33,734 nt of DNA from NCBI RefSeq assembly GCF_021531375.1, contig NZ_JADYTU010000020.1, forward strand, positions 1 to 33,734. Reading direction: 5' to 3'. The notes beneath the pieces were generated by a model. It ran no database searches. It had not been told where the DNA came from and was given only the letters and a program-made list of their open reading frames with translations. This document shows, piece by piece, positions 15,119 to 22,838 of this stretch. Position 1 is the first letter of the stretch; every line of letters starts with the position of its first letter. Both the position numbers and the translations under genes were made by a program. Source of the stretch: Pseudoflavonifractor phocaeensis. Its GTDB lineage: Bacteria; Bacillota; Clostridia; Oscillospirales; Oscillospiraceae.

Positions 15119-15703
15119 ATGGATCAGCAAAAAACCGGCTCGCTCATCCGCGCCCTGCGCACAGAGCGGCATATGACCCAAAAGGACCTGGCCGAAACGC
15201 TGGGCGTCACCGACCAGGCGGTCAGTAAATGGGAACGGGGCCTGGGCTGCCCCGACGTGTCCCTCCTGCCCATGCTGGCCCAGGCCCTTGGCATCCCCAT
15301 GGAGGGGCTGCTGGCCGGGGAGTTGGAGGAGCGGGAGCCGGATGGAGGAAGTATGCGTCAACTGAAATTCTATGTCTGTCCCCAGTGCGGCAATTTGATG
15401 ACCGCCACGGGACCCGCCTGCCTCTCCTGCTGCGGCAGAAAGCTGGAGGCCCTTGCGTTCCAAAAGCCCGACGAGGACCACCGGCTGACCGTGGAGCAGG
15501 TGGAGGACGATTGGTACCTCACCGCCCCCCACCCCATGGAGAAGGACCACCACCTCTCTTTCGCCGCCCTGGTCTCCGGAGATCAGGTCACGGTGGTCAA
15601 GCGGTGGCCCGAGTGGGATTTTCAGGTCCGCCTGCCCCGGCGGGGGCACGGGATGCTGTTCTGGTACTGCACCCGGCACGGGCTGTTTCGTCAGGCGTTG
15701 TAA
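15119..15703 (+). CDS. HTH (XRE) regulator fused to a desulfoferrodoxin-like two-domain body
   Basis: Residues 8-62 of 194 form an XRE-type helix-turn-helix (MTQKDLAETLGVTDQAVSKWE). Residues 84-112 match a desulforedoxin-type rubredoxin knot: CPQC at 87-90 and CC at 104-105. Residues 113-194 resemble the superoxide-reductase domain: EDH (H121), HPM (H138), DHH (H144 or H145), and YCTRH with C184 and H187, equal to the four His and one Cys that hold the active iron. The ligand alignment is my reading. This suggests a regulator sensing superoxide, iron or redox state; a zinc-only structural role is the alternative. It is divergent from rex and monocistronic, with an ATG 8 bases after GGAGG. Confidence 0.8.
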   Translation: MDQQKTGSLIRALRTERHMTQKDLAETLGVTDQAVSKWERGLGCPDVSLLPMLAQALGIPMEGLLAGELEEREPDGGSMRQLKFYVCPQCGNLMTATGPACLSCCGRKLEALAFQKPDEDHRLTVEQVEDDWYLTAPHPMEKDHHLSFAALVSGDQVTVVKRWPEWDFQVRLPRRGHGMLFWYCTRHGLFRQAL

Positions 15704-15727
15704 GCCATCAAAACCTTTACACAGCGT

Positions 15728-15766
15728 AACGGGGAGCCGGTCATCAGACCGGCTCCCCGTTGGTTT
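15728..15766 (+). terminator. Terminator after the HTH-desulfoferrodoxin gene
   Basis: A 14-bp stem (AACGGGGAGCCGGT and complement) has a 6-base loop and is followed by GGTTTT. It may also stop the symporter transcript, although the T tract on that side is poor. Confidence 0.8.
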
Positions 15767-15788
15767 TCCGTACATTCTTACGCGGTGC

Positions 15789-17225
15789 TTAGTTCCAGAA
15801 GTCCGTCTCCTGCTTCAGTCCAATGGAGGAAGCCTTGAAGACCGGGTCCTTGCCAGCTCTGCGCTGGCGCTGATAGTCGTCCAGAGCCTTCAGGGCGGTC
15901 TTGCCCAGGATGACGATGACGGGCAGGTTGATGAGGGCCATAATACCCATCAGCACGTCGGCAATGTCCCAGGCCATGCCGAACTCCAGCTGGGCGCCCA
16001 CGAACACGATGACCACGGCGATCAGGCGGAAGATGGTCATGCCGGTCTTGCCCACAGTGTGGCCGGCCACATAGTTCAGGCAGCCTTCACAGTAGAACAG
16101 ATTGCCCAGCAGGGTGGTGAAGGCGAACAGCAGCAGGGCGAAGGTGATGAAGTAGGGGCCGAAGCTGCCGAAGGTGGTGGCCAGAGACTGCTGGACAAAG
16201 GGAGCGCCCTTCAGACTGTCGGAGGGGATGATGCCGGTACACAGAGCCATCATGGCGGTGGCGGTACAGATGAGGATGGTGTCGATAAACACAGACAGCA
16301 TCTGGACCAGGCCCTGCTTCACAGGGTGGGACACGTTGGCCGCGGCGGCGGCGTTGGGTGCGGAGCCCACACCGGCCTCGTTGGAATACAGACCGCGCTT
16401 GATGCCCTGCATCATGGCGGAACCGGCGAAGCCGCCGAAAATGGCCTTGAAGTCGAAGGCAGCGGAGAAGATCTTGCCCAGGACCACGGGCACCATGCCG
16501 ATGTTCAGCACCATGACCACCAGAGCCATGAGGATGTACAGCACGCCCATGACGGGGACCAGCACGCCGGTGACCTTGACGATGCGCTTGCCGCCGCCCA
16601 TGATGCACACACCCACCAGAATGGCCAGCAGAGCGCCGCCCACCAGGGCCACCACACTGTAGTTCCCGCCCATGATGCTGACATAGCCGGCGGTCTCATA
16701 GAAGCCGTAGCCGGACATGCTGTCGATCAGGTTGAAGGAAGCCAGCATATTGAAGCCGCCGGCGTAGGTGGCGATCAGCGCCAGGGCGAACACCACGCCC
16801 AGGACGCGGCTGTTCAGGGCCGCCTGGATGTAGTAGGACGGGCCGCCGTAGCTGGAGCCGTCGGGGGCCTTCTTCTTGTAGACCTGGGCCAGGGTGCTCT
16901 CCACAAAGGCGGAAGCGCCGCCCACCAGGGCGATGATCCACATCCAGAACACCGAGCCGTAGCCGCCGATGGCGATGGCGTTGGCCACGCCCACAATGTT
17001 GCCGGTGCCCACACGGCTGGCCGTGGACACCATCAGCGCCTCAAAGGCGGAAACGGAATTTTTGTCCCCGCTCTTCTCTCCCACCACTCGGATGGACTCG
17101 CCCAGCAGACGGAACTGGACAAATTTGGTCCGCAGGCTGAAGTAAAGTCCCACGGCCAGCAGGAGAATGATCAGGATGTAGCTGTACAGTGCGTTGTTGA
17201 TTGCTCCAATCAATTCTGCAAACAT
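15789..17225 (-). CDS. Alanine/glycine:sodium symporter (AGCS family)
   Basis: The 478-residue product has 11 or so membrane segments and clear AGCS signatures: FSLRTKFVQFRLLGESIRV, the VSTASRVGTGNIVGVANAIAIGGYGSVFWMW motif in the first helices, and GIKRGLYSNEAGVGSAPNAAA. Members import alanine, glycine or glutamine with sodium. The start at 17225 is set by GAGAGGAG 8 bases upstream; an upstream extension to 17303 is basic and unlike the family. It ends just before a hairpin terminator. Sodium dependence fits the other ion-coupled systems in the window. Confidence 0.93.
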   Translation of the reverse strand: MFAELIGAINNALYSYILIILLLAVGLYFSLRTKFVQFRLLGESIRVVGEKSGDKNSVSAFEALMVSTASRVGTGNIVGVANAIAIGGYGSVFWMWIIALVGGASAFVESTLAQVYKKKAPDGSSYGGPSYYIQAALNSRVLGVVFALALIATYAGGFNMLASFNLIDSMSGYGFYETAGYVSIMGGNYSVVALVGGALLAILVGVCIMGGGKRIVKVTGVLVPVMGVLYILMALVVMVLNIGMVPVVLGKIFSAAFDFKAIFGGFAGSAMMQGIKRGLYSNEAGVGSAPNAAAAANVSHPVKQGLVQMLSVFIDTILICTATAMMALCTGIIPSDSLKGAPFVQQSLATTFGSFGPYFITFALLLFAFTTLLGNLFYCEGCLNYVAGHTVGKTGMTIFRLIAVVIVFVGAQLEFGMAWDIADVLMGIMALINLPVIVILGKTALKALDDYQRQRRAGKDPVFKASSIGLKQETDFWN

Positions 17226-17346
17226 GTAGAAAACTCCTCTCTCTTCTTCTCTTTTCCTCTTCTTGCTGTTCTCTCCGGTCATCCGCGAAAAACAGGAGCC
17301 CAAGCCTCCGTCTTGCCTGTGCTCCCTTTCTTCGCGTCTTGGTATA

Positions 17347-17375
17347 AGAATAGCATATTTTTATTGAATTGACCA
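17347..17375 (-). promoter_or_regulatory. Possible promoter of the AGCS symporter gene
   Basis: On the minus strand TGGTCA (17370-17375), 17 bases, TATTCT (17347-17352); each box matches 4 of 6 consensus positions. A leader of about 115 bases would follow. Confidence 0.35.
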
Positions 17376-17416
17376 GAATTCCTGTCTTACTTCAGAAAAA
17401 TGGGCAAGAAACGACA

Positions 17417-17446
17417 AGTACAGTGCTGTACTGCGCTACAGTGCTG
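17417..17446. repeat. Palindrome and direct repeats between sigE and the symporter gene
   Basis: AGTACAG-TG-CTGTACT is a perfect inverted repeat (17417-17432). TACAGTGCTG occurs twice as a direct repeat (17419-17428 and 17437-17446). It has no T tract, so it is more likely an operator upstream of the symporter promoter than a terminator for sigE. Confidence 0.45.
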
Positions 17447-18169
17447 CTACATCATGCGGACGATCTCCTTCTTCAGGCGGGCGATGATCCGCTTCTCCAG
17501 CCGGGAAATGTAGGATTGGGAGATGCCCAGCCGGTCGGCCACCTCCTTCTGGGTCCGCTCCCGGCGGCCGTCCAGGCCGAAGCGCATGGTGATGATGGTC
17601 CGCTCCCGCTCCTCCAGCCGGTCCATGGCCCGGCGAAGGAGCTGCCGGTCCACGTCGGCCTCGATGGGCCGCATGACCAGATCCCCGTCGGTGCCCAGCA
17701 CATCGGACAGCAGCAGCTCGTTGCCGTCCCAGTCTGTGTTCAGCGGCTCGTCGAAGGACAGCTCCGTCTTCTGGCTGGCCGTCTTACGCAGATACATGAG
17801 GATCTCGTTTTCGATACACCGGCTGGCGTAGGTGGCCAGCTTGATGCTTTTGGCCGGCTGATAGGTGCCCACCGCCTTGATCAGGCCGATGGTGCCGATG
17901 GAGATCAGGTCCTCGATATTGATGCCCGTGTTCTCAAAGCGCCGGGCGATGTAGGCCACCAGACGCAGGTTGTGCTCGATGAGCAGGTTCCGGGCCTGGC
18001 CGTCCCCCTGCTCCAGGCGGGCGATGAGCGCGGCCTCCTCCTCCCGGGTCAGGGGCGCGGGGAGCGTGTCGCTGCCGCCGATGTACATCACCTTTCCCGG
18101 CAGGCCCAGCTCCAGCCATGTCAGGACCCGGCCCACCTGTTCCCCTATGGTCACCCAAATATTCTTCAT
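17447..18169 (-). CDS. sigE: Sporulation RNA polymerase sigma-E factor
   Basis: The 240-residue product begins with a pro-sequence (about residues 1-30), as expected for pro-sigma-E. Region 2 motifs are [37 protein letters not shown] and [17 protein letters not shown]. Region 4 is [41 protein letters not shown]. Sigma-E drives early mother-cell gene expression after SpoIIGA cleaves the pro-sequence. It follows spoIIGA by 22 bases, the conserved spoIIG arrangement, and this assigns it against other sigma-70 paralogues. Confidence 0.96.
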   Translation of the reverse strand: MKNIWVTIGEQVGRVLTWLELGLPGKVMYIGGSDTLPAPLTREEEAALIARLEQGDGQARNLLIEHNLRLVAYIARRFENTGINIEDLISIGTIGLIKAVGTYQPAKSIKLATYASRCIENEILMYLRKTASQKTELSFDEPLNTDWDGNELLLSDVLGTDGDLVMRPIEADVDRQLLRRAMDRLEERERTIITMRFGLDGRRERTQKEVADRLGISQSYISRLEKRIIARLKKEIVRMM

Positions 18170-18191
18170 GTACCTCTCCGCCCTTTCCGTC

Positions 18192-19061
18192 CTAGCGCCT
18201 TGGAACGCCGCCGATCAGCGCCCGGTATCCTCCGCCGTCCGACACCGGCGTGGGGGACAGGGCCACCAGCAGCGGTCCCTGGTCCGCCCCATCCAGCTCC
18301 AGCCGGTCCACCCGCAGGGCCAGCAGCAGCCCCCGATCCACCCCCACAGCCCGGTAGGGCAGCAGGTGAAAGCGCCCCTTGCAGCTCCCGGCGCTCAGCC
18401 TGGCCACCGCCCCCGCCGGGTCCCGCAGATCCTCCGGCCCGGGGCGGCAGTCCTGTGGGAGAAGCTCCTTCACGCTGTCCCCCTCAGCCACCATGACAGG
18501 CCGCCCGGTGGCCGGGTCGGACAGGGTGTTTCCCGTGTCCACCAGAGCGGTCAGCTCCGCCGTCCGCTCCCCCAGGGTCAGCCGGGCGGACACCAGTTCT
18601 CCGGACAGCGCGGTGTGCCTCCCCATCCGCTGGAAGGCCAGGGTCAGCACCCCGTAGCAGACCGCCGCCGACAGCAGGACGATCTTCAGATCCAAGGGAG
18701 AATAGAACACTCCCCGGTCTCCCAGGGCCAGCCCCTGTCCCCCCAGCAGGCCAATGGCCACCACTCCGCCGCCGAAGGCGCAGGTCAGGGCTAAAAAAAT
18801 GATCCCCTGCCGCAGCAGCCGCCTGCTCCCGCCGTAGGCTGTCAGCAGCATAAGAACCCCGGCGGCTGCCCGGCACAGGGGATGGGCCAGGAAAGCCAGC
18901 CGGGGCAGGAAGATGACCACGGCGTACAGCCCTCCCAGAACCGCCCCCAACCCAAACCGCAGCCGCCGCAGGGGCTCCCCCGCCAGCCGCGCCGCCGCCA
19001 ACAGCAGCAGATAGTCCACCAGTGCGTTGAGGAGAAACAGGGTATCCGCGTAAATCACCAC
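18192..19061 (-). CDS. spoIIGA: Sigma-E processing peptidase SpoIIGA
   Basis: SpoIIGA is a membrane aspartic protease that cleaves pro-sigma-E on a signal from the forespore. The 289-residue product has about five N-terminal membrane helices ([19 protein letters not shown] onward). A soluble domain follows with the catalytic [12 protein letters not shown], Asp near residue 175. The start is GTG at 19061, chosen because AAGGAGG lies 8 bases upstream. The in-frame extension to 19145 has no such signal and overlaps the promoter. C-terminal ALIGG is also typical. It directly precedes sigE. Confidence 0.94.
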   Translation of the reverse strand: MVIYADTLFLLNALVDYLLLLAAARLAGEPLRRLRFGLGAVLGGLYAVVIFLPRLAFLAHPLCRAAAGVLMLLTAYGGSRRLLRQGIIFLALTCAFGGGVVAIGLLGGQGLALGDRGVFYSPLDLKIVLLSAAVCYGVLTLAFQRMGRHTALSGELVSARLTLGERTAELTALVDTGNTLSDPATGRPVMVAEGDSVKELLPQDCRPGPEDLRDPAGAVARLSAGSCKGRFHLLPYRAVGVDRGLLLALRVDRLELDGADQGPLLVALSPTPVSDGGGYRALIGGVPRR

Positions 19062-19143
19062 AGCCTGTTCCTCCTTCCGCAGTCCCCGTGTTCCAAAACA
19101 ACGCCCGCCGGCAAGCTCCTTCACGTCCGATTCGGCAGTCCTC

Positions 19144-19184
19144 ATTATAGGGGCTTGGACGGGAAAAAGAAGTCAGATTCGGCG
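19144..19184 (-). promoter_or_regulatory. Probable Spo0A-type promoter of spoIIGA-sigE
   Basis: A TATAAT -10 (19144-19149, minus strand) lacks a -35 at 17 bases. A CTGACT box lies 21 bases upstream (19171-19176), and CGCCGAA (19178-19184) matches 6 of 7 positions of the Spo0A box TGNCGAA. The Bacillus spoIIG promoter has the same extended spacing and is Spo0A-activated. Confidence 0.5.
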
Positions 19185-19225
19185 GCGGCGGACGGGGAGT
19201 TTTGGGCAGACCCCCTCCCCCCCTC

Positions 19226-19254
19226 TTGACAACAGCCCCGTCTCATCCTATCAT
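19226..19254 (+). promoter_or_regulatory. Promoter of the padR-DUF2812 operon
   Basis: TTGACA (19226-19231), 17 bases, TATCAT (19249-19254): a strong sigma-A promoter, back to back with that of spoIIGA. Confidence 0.85.
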
Positions 19255-19265
19255 ATCATTACTCG

Positions 19266-19282
19266 ATATCGTGTCGCGATAT
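19266..19282. promoter_or_regulatory. Likely PadR operator
   Basis: ATATCG-TGTCG-CGATAT is an inverted repeat starting 11 bases after the -10 box, over the expected transcription start. PadR-type repressors usually bind such AT-rich palindromes at their own promoters. Confidence 0.55.
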
Positions 19283-19303
19283 ATCAGGAAGGATGGTGTA
19301 GCC

Positions 19304-19615
19304 ATGGGAAGCAAAGAACGCGGTCCCCTGACCGAGCCCATGTTTTATGTCCTCATGTCCTTCCTGCGGCGGGACATGTGCGGCACCGAGATCACCGAAT
19401 TCGTGGAGCAAAAGACCCGGGGGCGGGTGCGGCTCGGCCCGGGGACGCTCTATACCCTGCTGGCCAAGTTTCAGGACGAAGGACTCATTGAGGAAACCAA
19501 GGTGGACGGACGGAAGCGGACCTACCGGCTTACCGGAAAGGGCTGGGCGGCCTATCGCGAGGAGCTGGACCGGCTGCGCGCCTGCGTGGCTGACGGAGAG
19601 GAGGAAGCACGATGA
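19304..19615 (+). CDS. PadR-family transcriptional regulator
   Basis: The 103-residue product is a compact PadR winged-helix protein: LTEPMFYVLMSFLRRDMCGTEITEFVEQKT, then LGPGTLYTLLAKFQDEGLIEETKVDGRKRTYRLTGKG. It has only the single C-terminal helix of subfamily 2. The start at ATG 19304 has AAGGA about 10 bases upstream and follows the operator-like palindrome. The stop overlaps the DUF2812 start by 4 bases. PadR/DUF2812 pairs are common in Firmicutes, where the regulator controls the membrane protein in response to an unknown signal. Confidence 0.93.
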   Translation: MGSKERGPLTEPMFYVLMSFLRRDMCGTEITEFVEQKTRGRVRLGPGTLYTLLAKFQDEGLIEETKVDGRKRTYRLTGKGWAAYREELDRLRACVADGEEEAR

Positions 19616-20874
19616 GCAAGCTGTACTTCCGGGTCACTCCGGTCAACAGATATGACATCCCTGCCCTGGAGAGCTGGCTGGAGGACATAGCCCGCCGGGG
19701 ACTCTTTTTAAAAAAGTTCCGCCCCCTGTTCTGCACCTTTGTCAAGGGGACGCCCCGGCCGACCCGCTACCGGGTGGAGCCCCACAAGCGCATTCTGGAC
19801 GAGGATCTGCCCCAGTCCATGCTGGAGCTGTACCGGGACTTTGGCTGGGACTATGTGGATGAGATCTCCAATTCCATGCTCATTTTCTCCACCCAGGACC
19901 TGGCCGCCCCGGAGCTCCACTCCGATCTGGAGCTCCAGGGAGAGCAGTGGAACAAGCTGCGGCGGTCGGCCCTTTGGTCCTGCTGGATAAACGTGATCCT
20001 CACGCTGGCCCTTCTGGCCCTGTTCCTGTATGCCGAGTTCGGCAGCGGCAGTCCGGTGCTGGCCCTGGCCACCACCACCGCCCCTGTGCTGGGACTGTTC
20101 GCCCTCTGCAGCTTCCTTTTCCTTCTGCCGGACAGCTTCACCGACCTTCGGCATCTCACCGCCATCACCCGGCAGTTGGAGGCAGGCATCCCCTTGGACC
20201 ACCGCACGGTCTATCCCAAACGGCGGCCTCAGACGGTGATTGCCTTTCTGGCGCCGGCGGTCCTGCTCACGCTGATGATCGCCGCCGACTGGATCCTTCC
20301 CCTGGCCGGGGGACAGATGGAGCCGCTGGACCGGCTGGATTCCTTCACGCCTCTGTCCCTGGCCTCACTGGAGGGAGAGGGATTTCAATCCGCCACTCGG
20401 GTCAGCCCAGAGTATCAGAGCAGTCAGTCCCAGGTCCTGCCCCGTTCTGAAACCCGGTATGTAGACTACGGAAATTTCTGCCGCCGGGAGCGGCACCTGC
20501 TGTGCCCCAATCAGTGGCAGGTGGTCCAGACGGGGGAGCAGGACCTGTCGGACGGTATCTGGGTGCGGATGGAGATCATGTGGTACGACCTGCCCGGCTC
20601 CCTGCTGGCCGTCCCCCTGGCCCGGGAGCAGCTGGACGCGGCCATGGAACTGGACGACGGCATCTGGTGGACCTCCCAGCAGCCCGGTCCATGGACCACG
20701 GACTATCTTCCGGAGACGGGGACCGATTTTCTGGCGGTGGCCCGCCGGACAGGCACCCCCTTCCAGGCGGCGGCTGCTGCCAGCGGTGACAAAGTGGTCA
20801 TGGTGCGGTACACCGGCCACGGGGAGCTGGCCGACCATCTGGACGAGATCGCCGCCATGGTCCGATGCCGATAA
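19612..20874 (+). CDS. DUF2812 membrane protein
   Basis: The 420-residue protein starts with the DUF2812 pattern (FRVTPVNRYDIPALESWLEDIARRGLFLKKF, then YRVEP and YRDFGWDYVDEISNSMLIFST, residues 6-95). It has membrane helices near 125-145, 150-170 and 207-230. The C-terminal 190 residues are soluble, with no family I can name, and include a DYGNFCRRERHLLCPNQWQVVQ stretch. Function is unknown. It is coupled to padR (ATGA overlap) and ends at a strong terminator. The local pairing suggests an envelope-stress or antimicrobial response unit (inference). Confidence 0.85.
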   Translation: MSKLYFRVTPVNRYDIPALESWLEDIARRGLFLKKFRPLFCTFVKGTPRPTRYRVEPHKRILDEDLPQSMLELYRDFGWDYVDEISNSMLIFSTQDLAAPELHSDLELQGEQWNKLRRSALWSCWINVILTLALLALFLYAEFGSGSPVLALATTTAPVLGLFALCSFLFLLPDSFTDLRHLTAITRQLEAGIPLDHRTVYPKRRPQTVIAFLAPAVLLTLMIAADWILPLAGGQMEPLDRLDSFTPLSLASLEGEGFQSATRVSPEYQSSQSQVLPRSETRYVDYGNFCRRERHLLCPNQWQVVQTGEQDLSDGIWVRMEIMWYDLPGSLLAVPLAREQLDAAMELDDGIWWTSQQPGPWTTDYLPETGTDFLAVARRTGTPFQAAAAASGDKVVMVRYTGHGELADHLDEIAAMVRCR

Positions 20875-20877
20875 AAA

Positions 20878-20911
20878 ACAAAGCTGTGACCTGAAAAGGT
20901 CACAGCTTTGT
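20878..20911. terminator. Bidirectional terminator between the DUF2812 gene and rnmV
   Basis: A 15-bp stem (ACAAAGCTGTGACCT and complement) has a GAAA tetraloop, with an A tract on the plus-strand 5' side. Its last base is also the first base of the rnmV stop codon. Confidence 0.9.
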
Positions 20912-21504
20912 TATGTCAGCTTCAAAAGCGCTCTGGCCTCCCGCCGGGAGTAACACCCGTTGAGGACAGCCAGCAGGGCGTTGGCACTCATGTGTTCCGG
21001 AAGGGACAGCTCCTTCAGCAGGGCCAGCCGGCGGGCGGCGCTGTCCGGCCCGCCGGTCAGCCCGGCGGCAAACAGGTCGGCCTTGGTCAAGGGCGGGGCG
21101 CTCTCGACTTCCGGGTTTTCTTCGTCCAGGAAGGTAGCTCCCGCCTGGCGGAGGACCCGCTCCAGCACCTGGGGCGGCATTCCCTCCACCCCCAGTTTGC
21201 CCTCCTTGCCCGCCTGCTTTTTCCGCTTCTCCTTGCCGTAGACGTCAGGGATGTAGGCGTGCTTGACAGATTGCCGGGGGATAGCGCCTTTGATCCGGTT
21301 CCGGATGACAAAGCCCGCCCCGTCGGAGTCGGTAAGGACGATCAGCCCCCGTTTTTCCGCCGCTCGCCGCAGCAGGGCCATCTGCTCCGGGTTTTTGAAG
21401 ATGCCGAAACCGGAGGTCTCCAGGATCAGGGTGTCCACTACCTGGGACAGGGTGTTTTTGTCGTAGCGGCCCTCGACCACGATGGCCTCTCGGATACGGA
21501 GCAT
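20911..21504 (-). CDS. rnmV: Ribonuclease M5 / Toprim-DUF4093 protein
   Basis: RNase M5 completes 5S rRNA maturation in Firmicutes. The 197-residue product has a Toprim domain: IVVEGRYDKNTL with the catalytic Glu near residue 11, then LIVLTDSDGAG with the DxD pair near 58-60. The C-terminal DUF4093-like part (LTKADLFAAGLTGGPDSAARRLALLKELSLP) is characteristic of M5. The stop codon touches the shared terminator. It is followed upstream by a repeat element, not by ksgA as in Bacillus. Confidence 0.9.
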   Translation of the reverse strand: MLRIREAIVVEGRYDKNTLSQVVDTLILETSGFGIFKNPEQMALLRRAAEKRGLIVLTDSDGAGFVIRNRIKGAIPRQSVKHAYIPDVYGKEKRKKQAGKEGKLGVEGMPPQVLERVLRQAGATFLDEENPEVESAPPLTKADLFAAGLTGGPDSAARRLALLKELSLPEHMSANALLAVLNGCYSRREARALLKLT

Positions 21505-21536
21505 GTGGGTGTTCTCCCTTCAGGTTGATTGGAATA

Positions 21537-21732
21537 TAAATTTTAGTTTATCGTTTCATGTAGGGTGAGGGCTTGCCCCCGCCGTCCGACGGCTGCCATT
21601 TTGGCGGCGGCCCCAAGGGGCCGCCCTACGGGCGGGGCGTCCAGAGGCCGCCCCCTACGAAGCCATATTGTAAACCGTGCGTAGGGGGCGGCGTCCCCGA
21701 CGCCCCATAATACATCCATAAACTAAAATTTA
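21537..21732. mobile_element. MITE-like repeat element with 15-bp terminal inverted repeats
   Basis: Perfect 15-base ends (TAAATTTTAGTTTAT at 21537-21551 and its complement at 21718-21732) bound about 196 bp of very GC-rich DNA with no gene. Inside are repeated GTAGGG/CCCTAC blocks and a 9-bp hairpin GGCGGCCCC-AA-GGGGCCGCC (21606-21625). The right 72 bases recur exactly at 1-72. The AT-rich ends and TA at each border suggest TA-target insertion by an IS630/mariner-type enzyme (inference). It lies between rnmV and holA. Confidence 0.75.
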
Positions 21733-21749
21733 CATCAAGTTATATCTCT

Positions 21750-22793
21750 TTATCCCGCCGCGGGCTGGGCCAGCTCCAGCAGGAGCGCGGTCAGCAGCTC
21801 CTGGCCGTCCTGCCCCGTGGACTTCATGGCCAGATCGGTCTGGCCGCAGCGGACCACCGCCCGGCGGCACCATTGCAGAGAGAACCGCCTGGCGCTGTGC
21901 ATCAGTTTATCCGCCGGGTAGGGCTTGATCCCCCACAGAGAGGCCACATAGGAGGCCCCTCTCCCCTGCTCCAGGGCCAGCCGGGCGGAGTAGAGCTGGC
22001 GCATCTGCCGCCCCAGGGACCACATGATCTTGATGGGCGGCTCCTGCATCTGGTACAGCTCCCCCAGCACCGACATGGCCTTGTCAAAGCTGCCCTCGCC
22101 GATGGCGTCGGTCATGCGAAACACCACCGCGTCCAGCTGGGGGGTGGCTACCGCCTCAATATCCGCCTTGGTAATATGCTTCTGCTTGGAATAAGCGCCG
22201 ATCTTCTCGATCTCGCCGATCAGGTTGGTCATCAAATCACCGCACAGGAAAATCAGATCCAGGGCCAGCCGGGAGTCGATGTCCTTCCCCAGAGCCTTGA
22301 AACGCCGGCGGACCCAGTCCACCAGGTCCCCCTGGTCCTGGCGCACGAAATTCACCACCGTACCGTACTGCTTCAGGGCGGCCGCCAGCTTAGTCCGGGC
22401 GTCCCCCTTGTAGTCGATCAGGTCGTAGAGGAACACCAGGCAGCAGTAGTCGGGCAGCTGGGAAAAGAGCTTGATATAGGCCTCCCGGTCCTTCTCCCCC
22501 GCCTTGAACAGGTCAAAGTCGGTGACCAGCACCAGGGTCCGCTCCGCCATCATGGGCAGGCAGTCCACCGCTTCCTCCAGAGCGTGGGGCGTCATGTCTC
22601 TGGCCTTGATCTCGTGGAGGTTAAAGGCGCCCATCCCTCCGGTGAGGATCTGCTCCCGCAGACGGCCCAGGTAGTAGTCCCGGAGGTAGGTCTCCTCCCC
22701 GTGGAAAAGATACAGCTGTCCCGGCTTGCCCGCAGTCAGGTCCTTTTTCAGCTTCTGATAACCGGCGTTGTCCGGCTTGGTCTTGGGCGGCAT
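21750..22793 (-). CDS. holA: DNA polymerase III delta subunit
   Basis: HolA is the delta subunit of the clamp loader, which opens the beta sliding clamp. The 347-residue product has the N-terminal LYLFHGEETYLRDYYLGRLREQI, a degenerate P-loop region as usual for delta. It also has ERTLVLVTDFDLF, LVFLYDLIDYKGDARTKL and the C-terminal helical collar domain. Length is normal. AGGAGG lies 7 bases before the ATG. It follows comEC by 45 bases, the order common in Firmicutes. Confidence 0.95.
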   Translation of the reverse strand: MPPKTKPDNAGYQKLKKDLTAGKPGQLYLFHGEETYLRDYYLGRLREQILTGGMGAFNLHEIKARDMTPHALEEAVDCLPMMAERTLVLVTDFDLFKAGEKDREAYIKLFSQLPDYCCLVFLYDLIDYKGDARTKLAAALKQYGTVVNFVRQDQGDLVDWVRRRFKALGKDIDSRLALDLIFLCGDLMTNLIGEIEKIGAYSKQKHITKADIEAVATPQLDAVVFRMTDAIGEGSFDKAMSVLGELYQMQEPPIKIMWSLGRQMRQLYSARLALEQGRGASYVASLWGIKPYPADKLMHSARRFSLQWCRRAVVRCGQTDLAMKSTGQDGQELLTALLLELAQPAAG

Positions 22794-22838
22794 GGCGGCC
22801 CCTCCTCTTTCCTATTTGGCGTTTACGCGGTATTTCGG

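Noticed and set aside
16059-17372. 437-codon plus-strand frame across the AGCS symporter
   Set aside because: Antisense to a well-supported membrane protein; His/Gln/Gly-rich composition typical of shadows.
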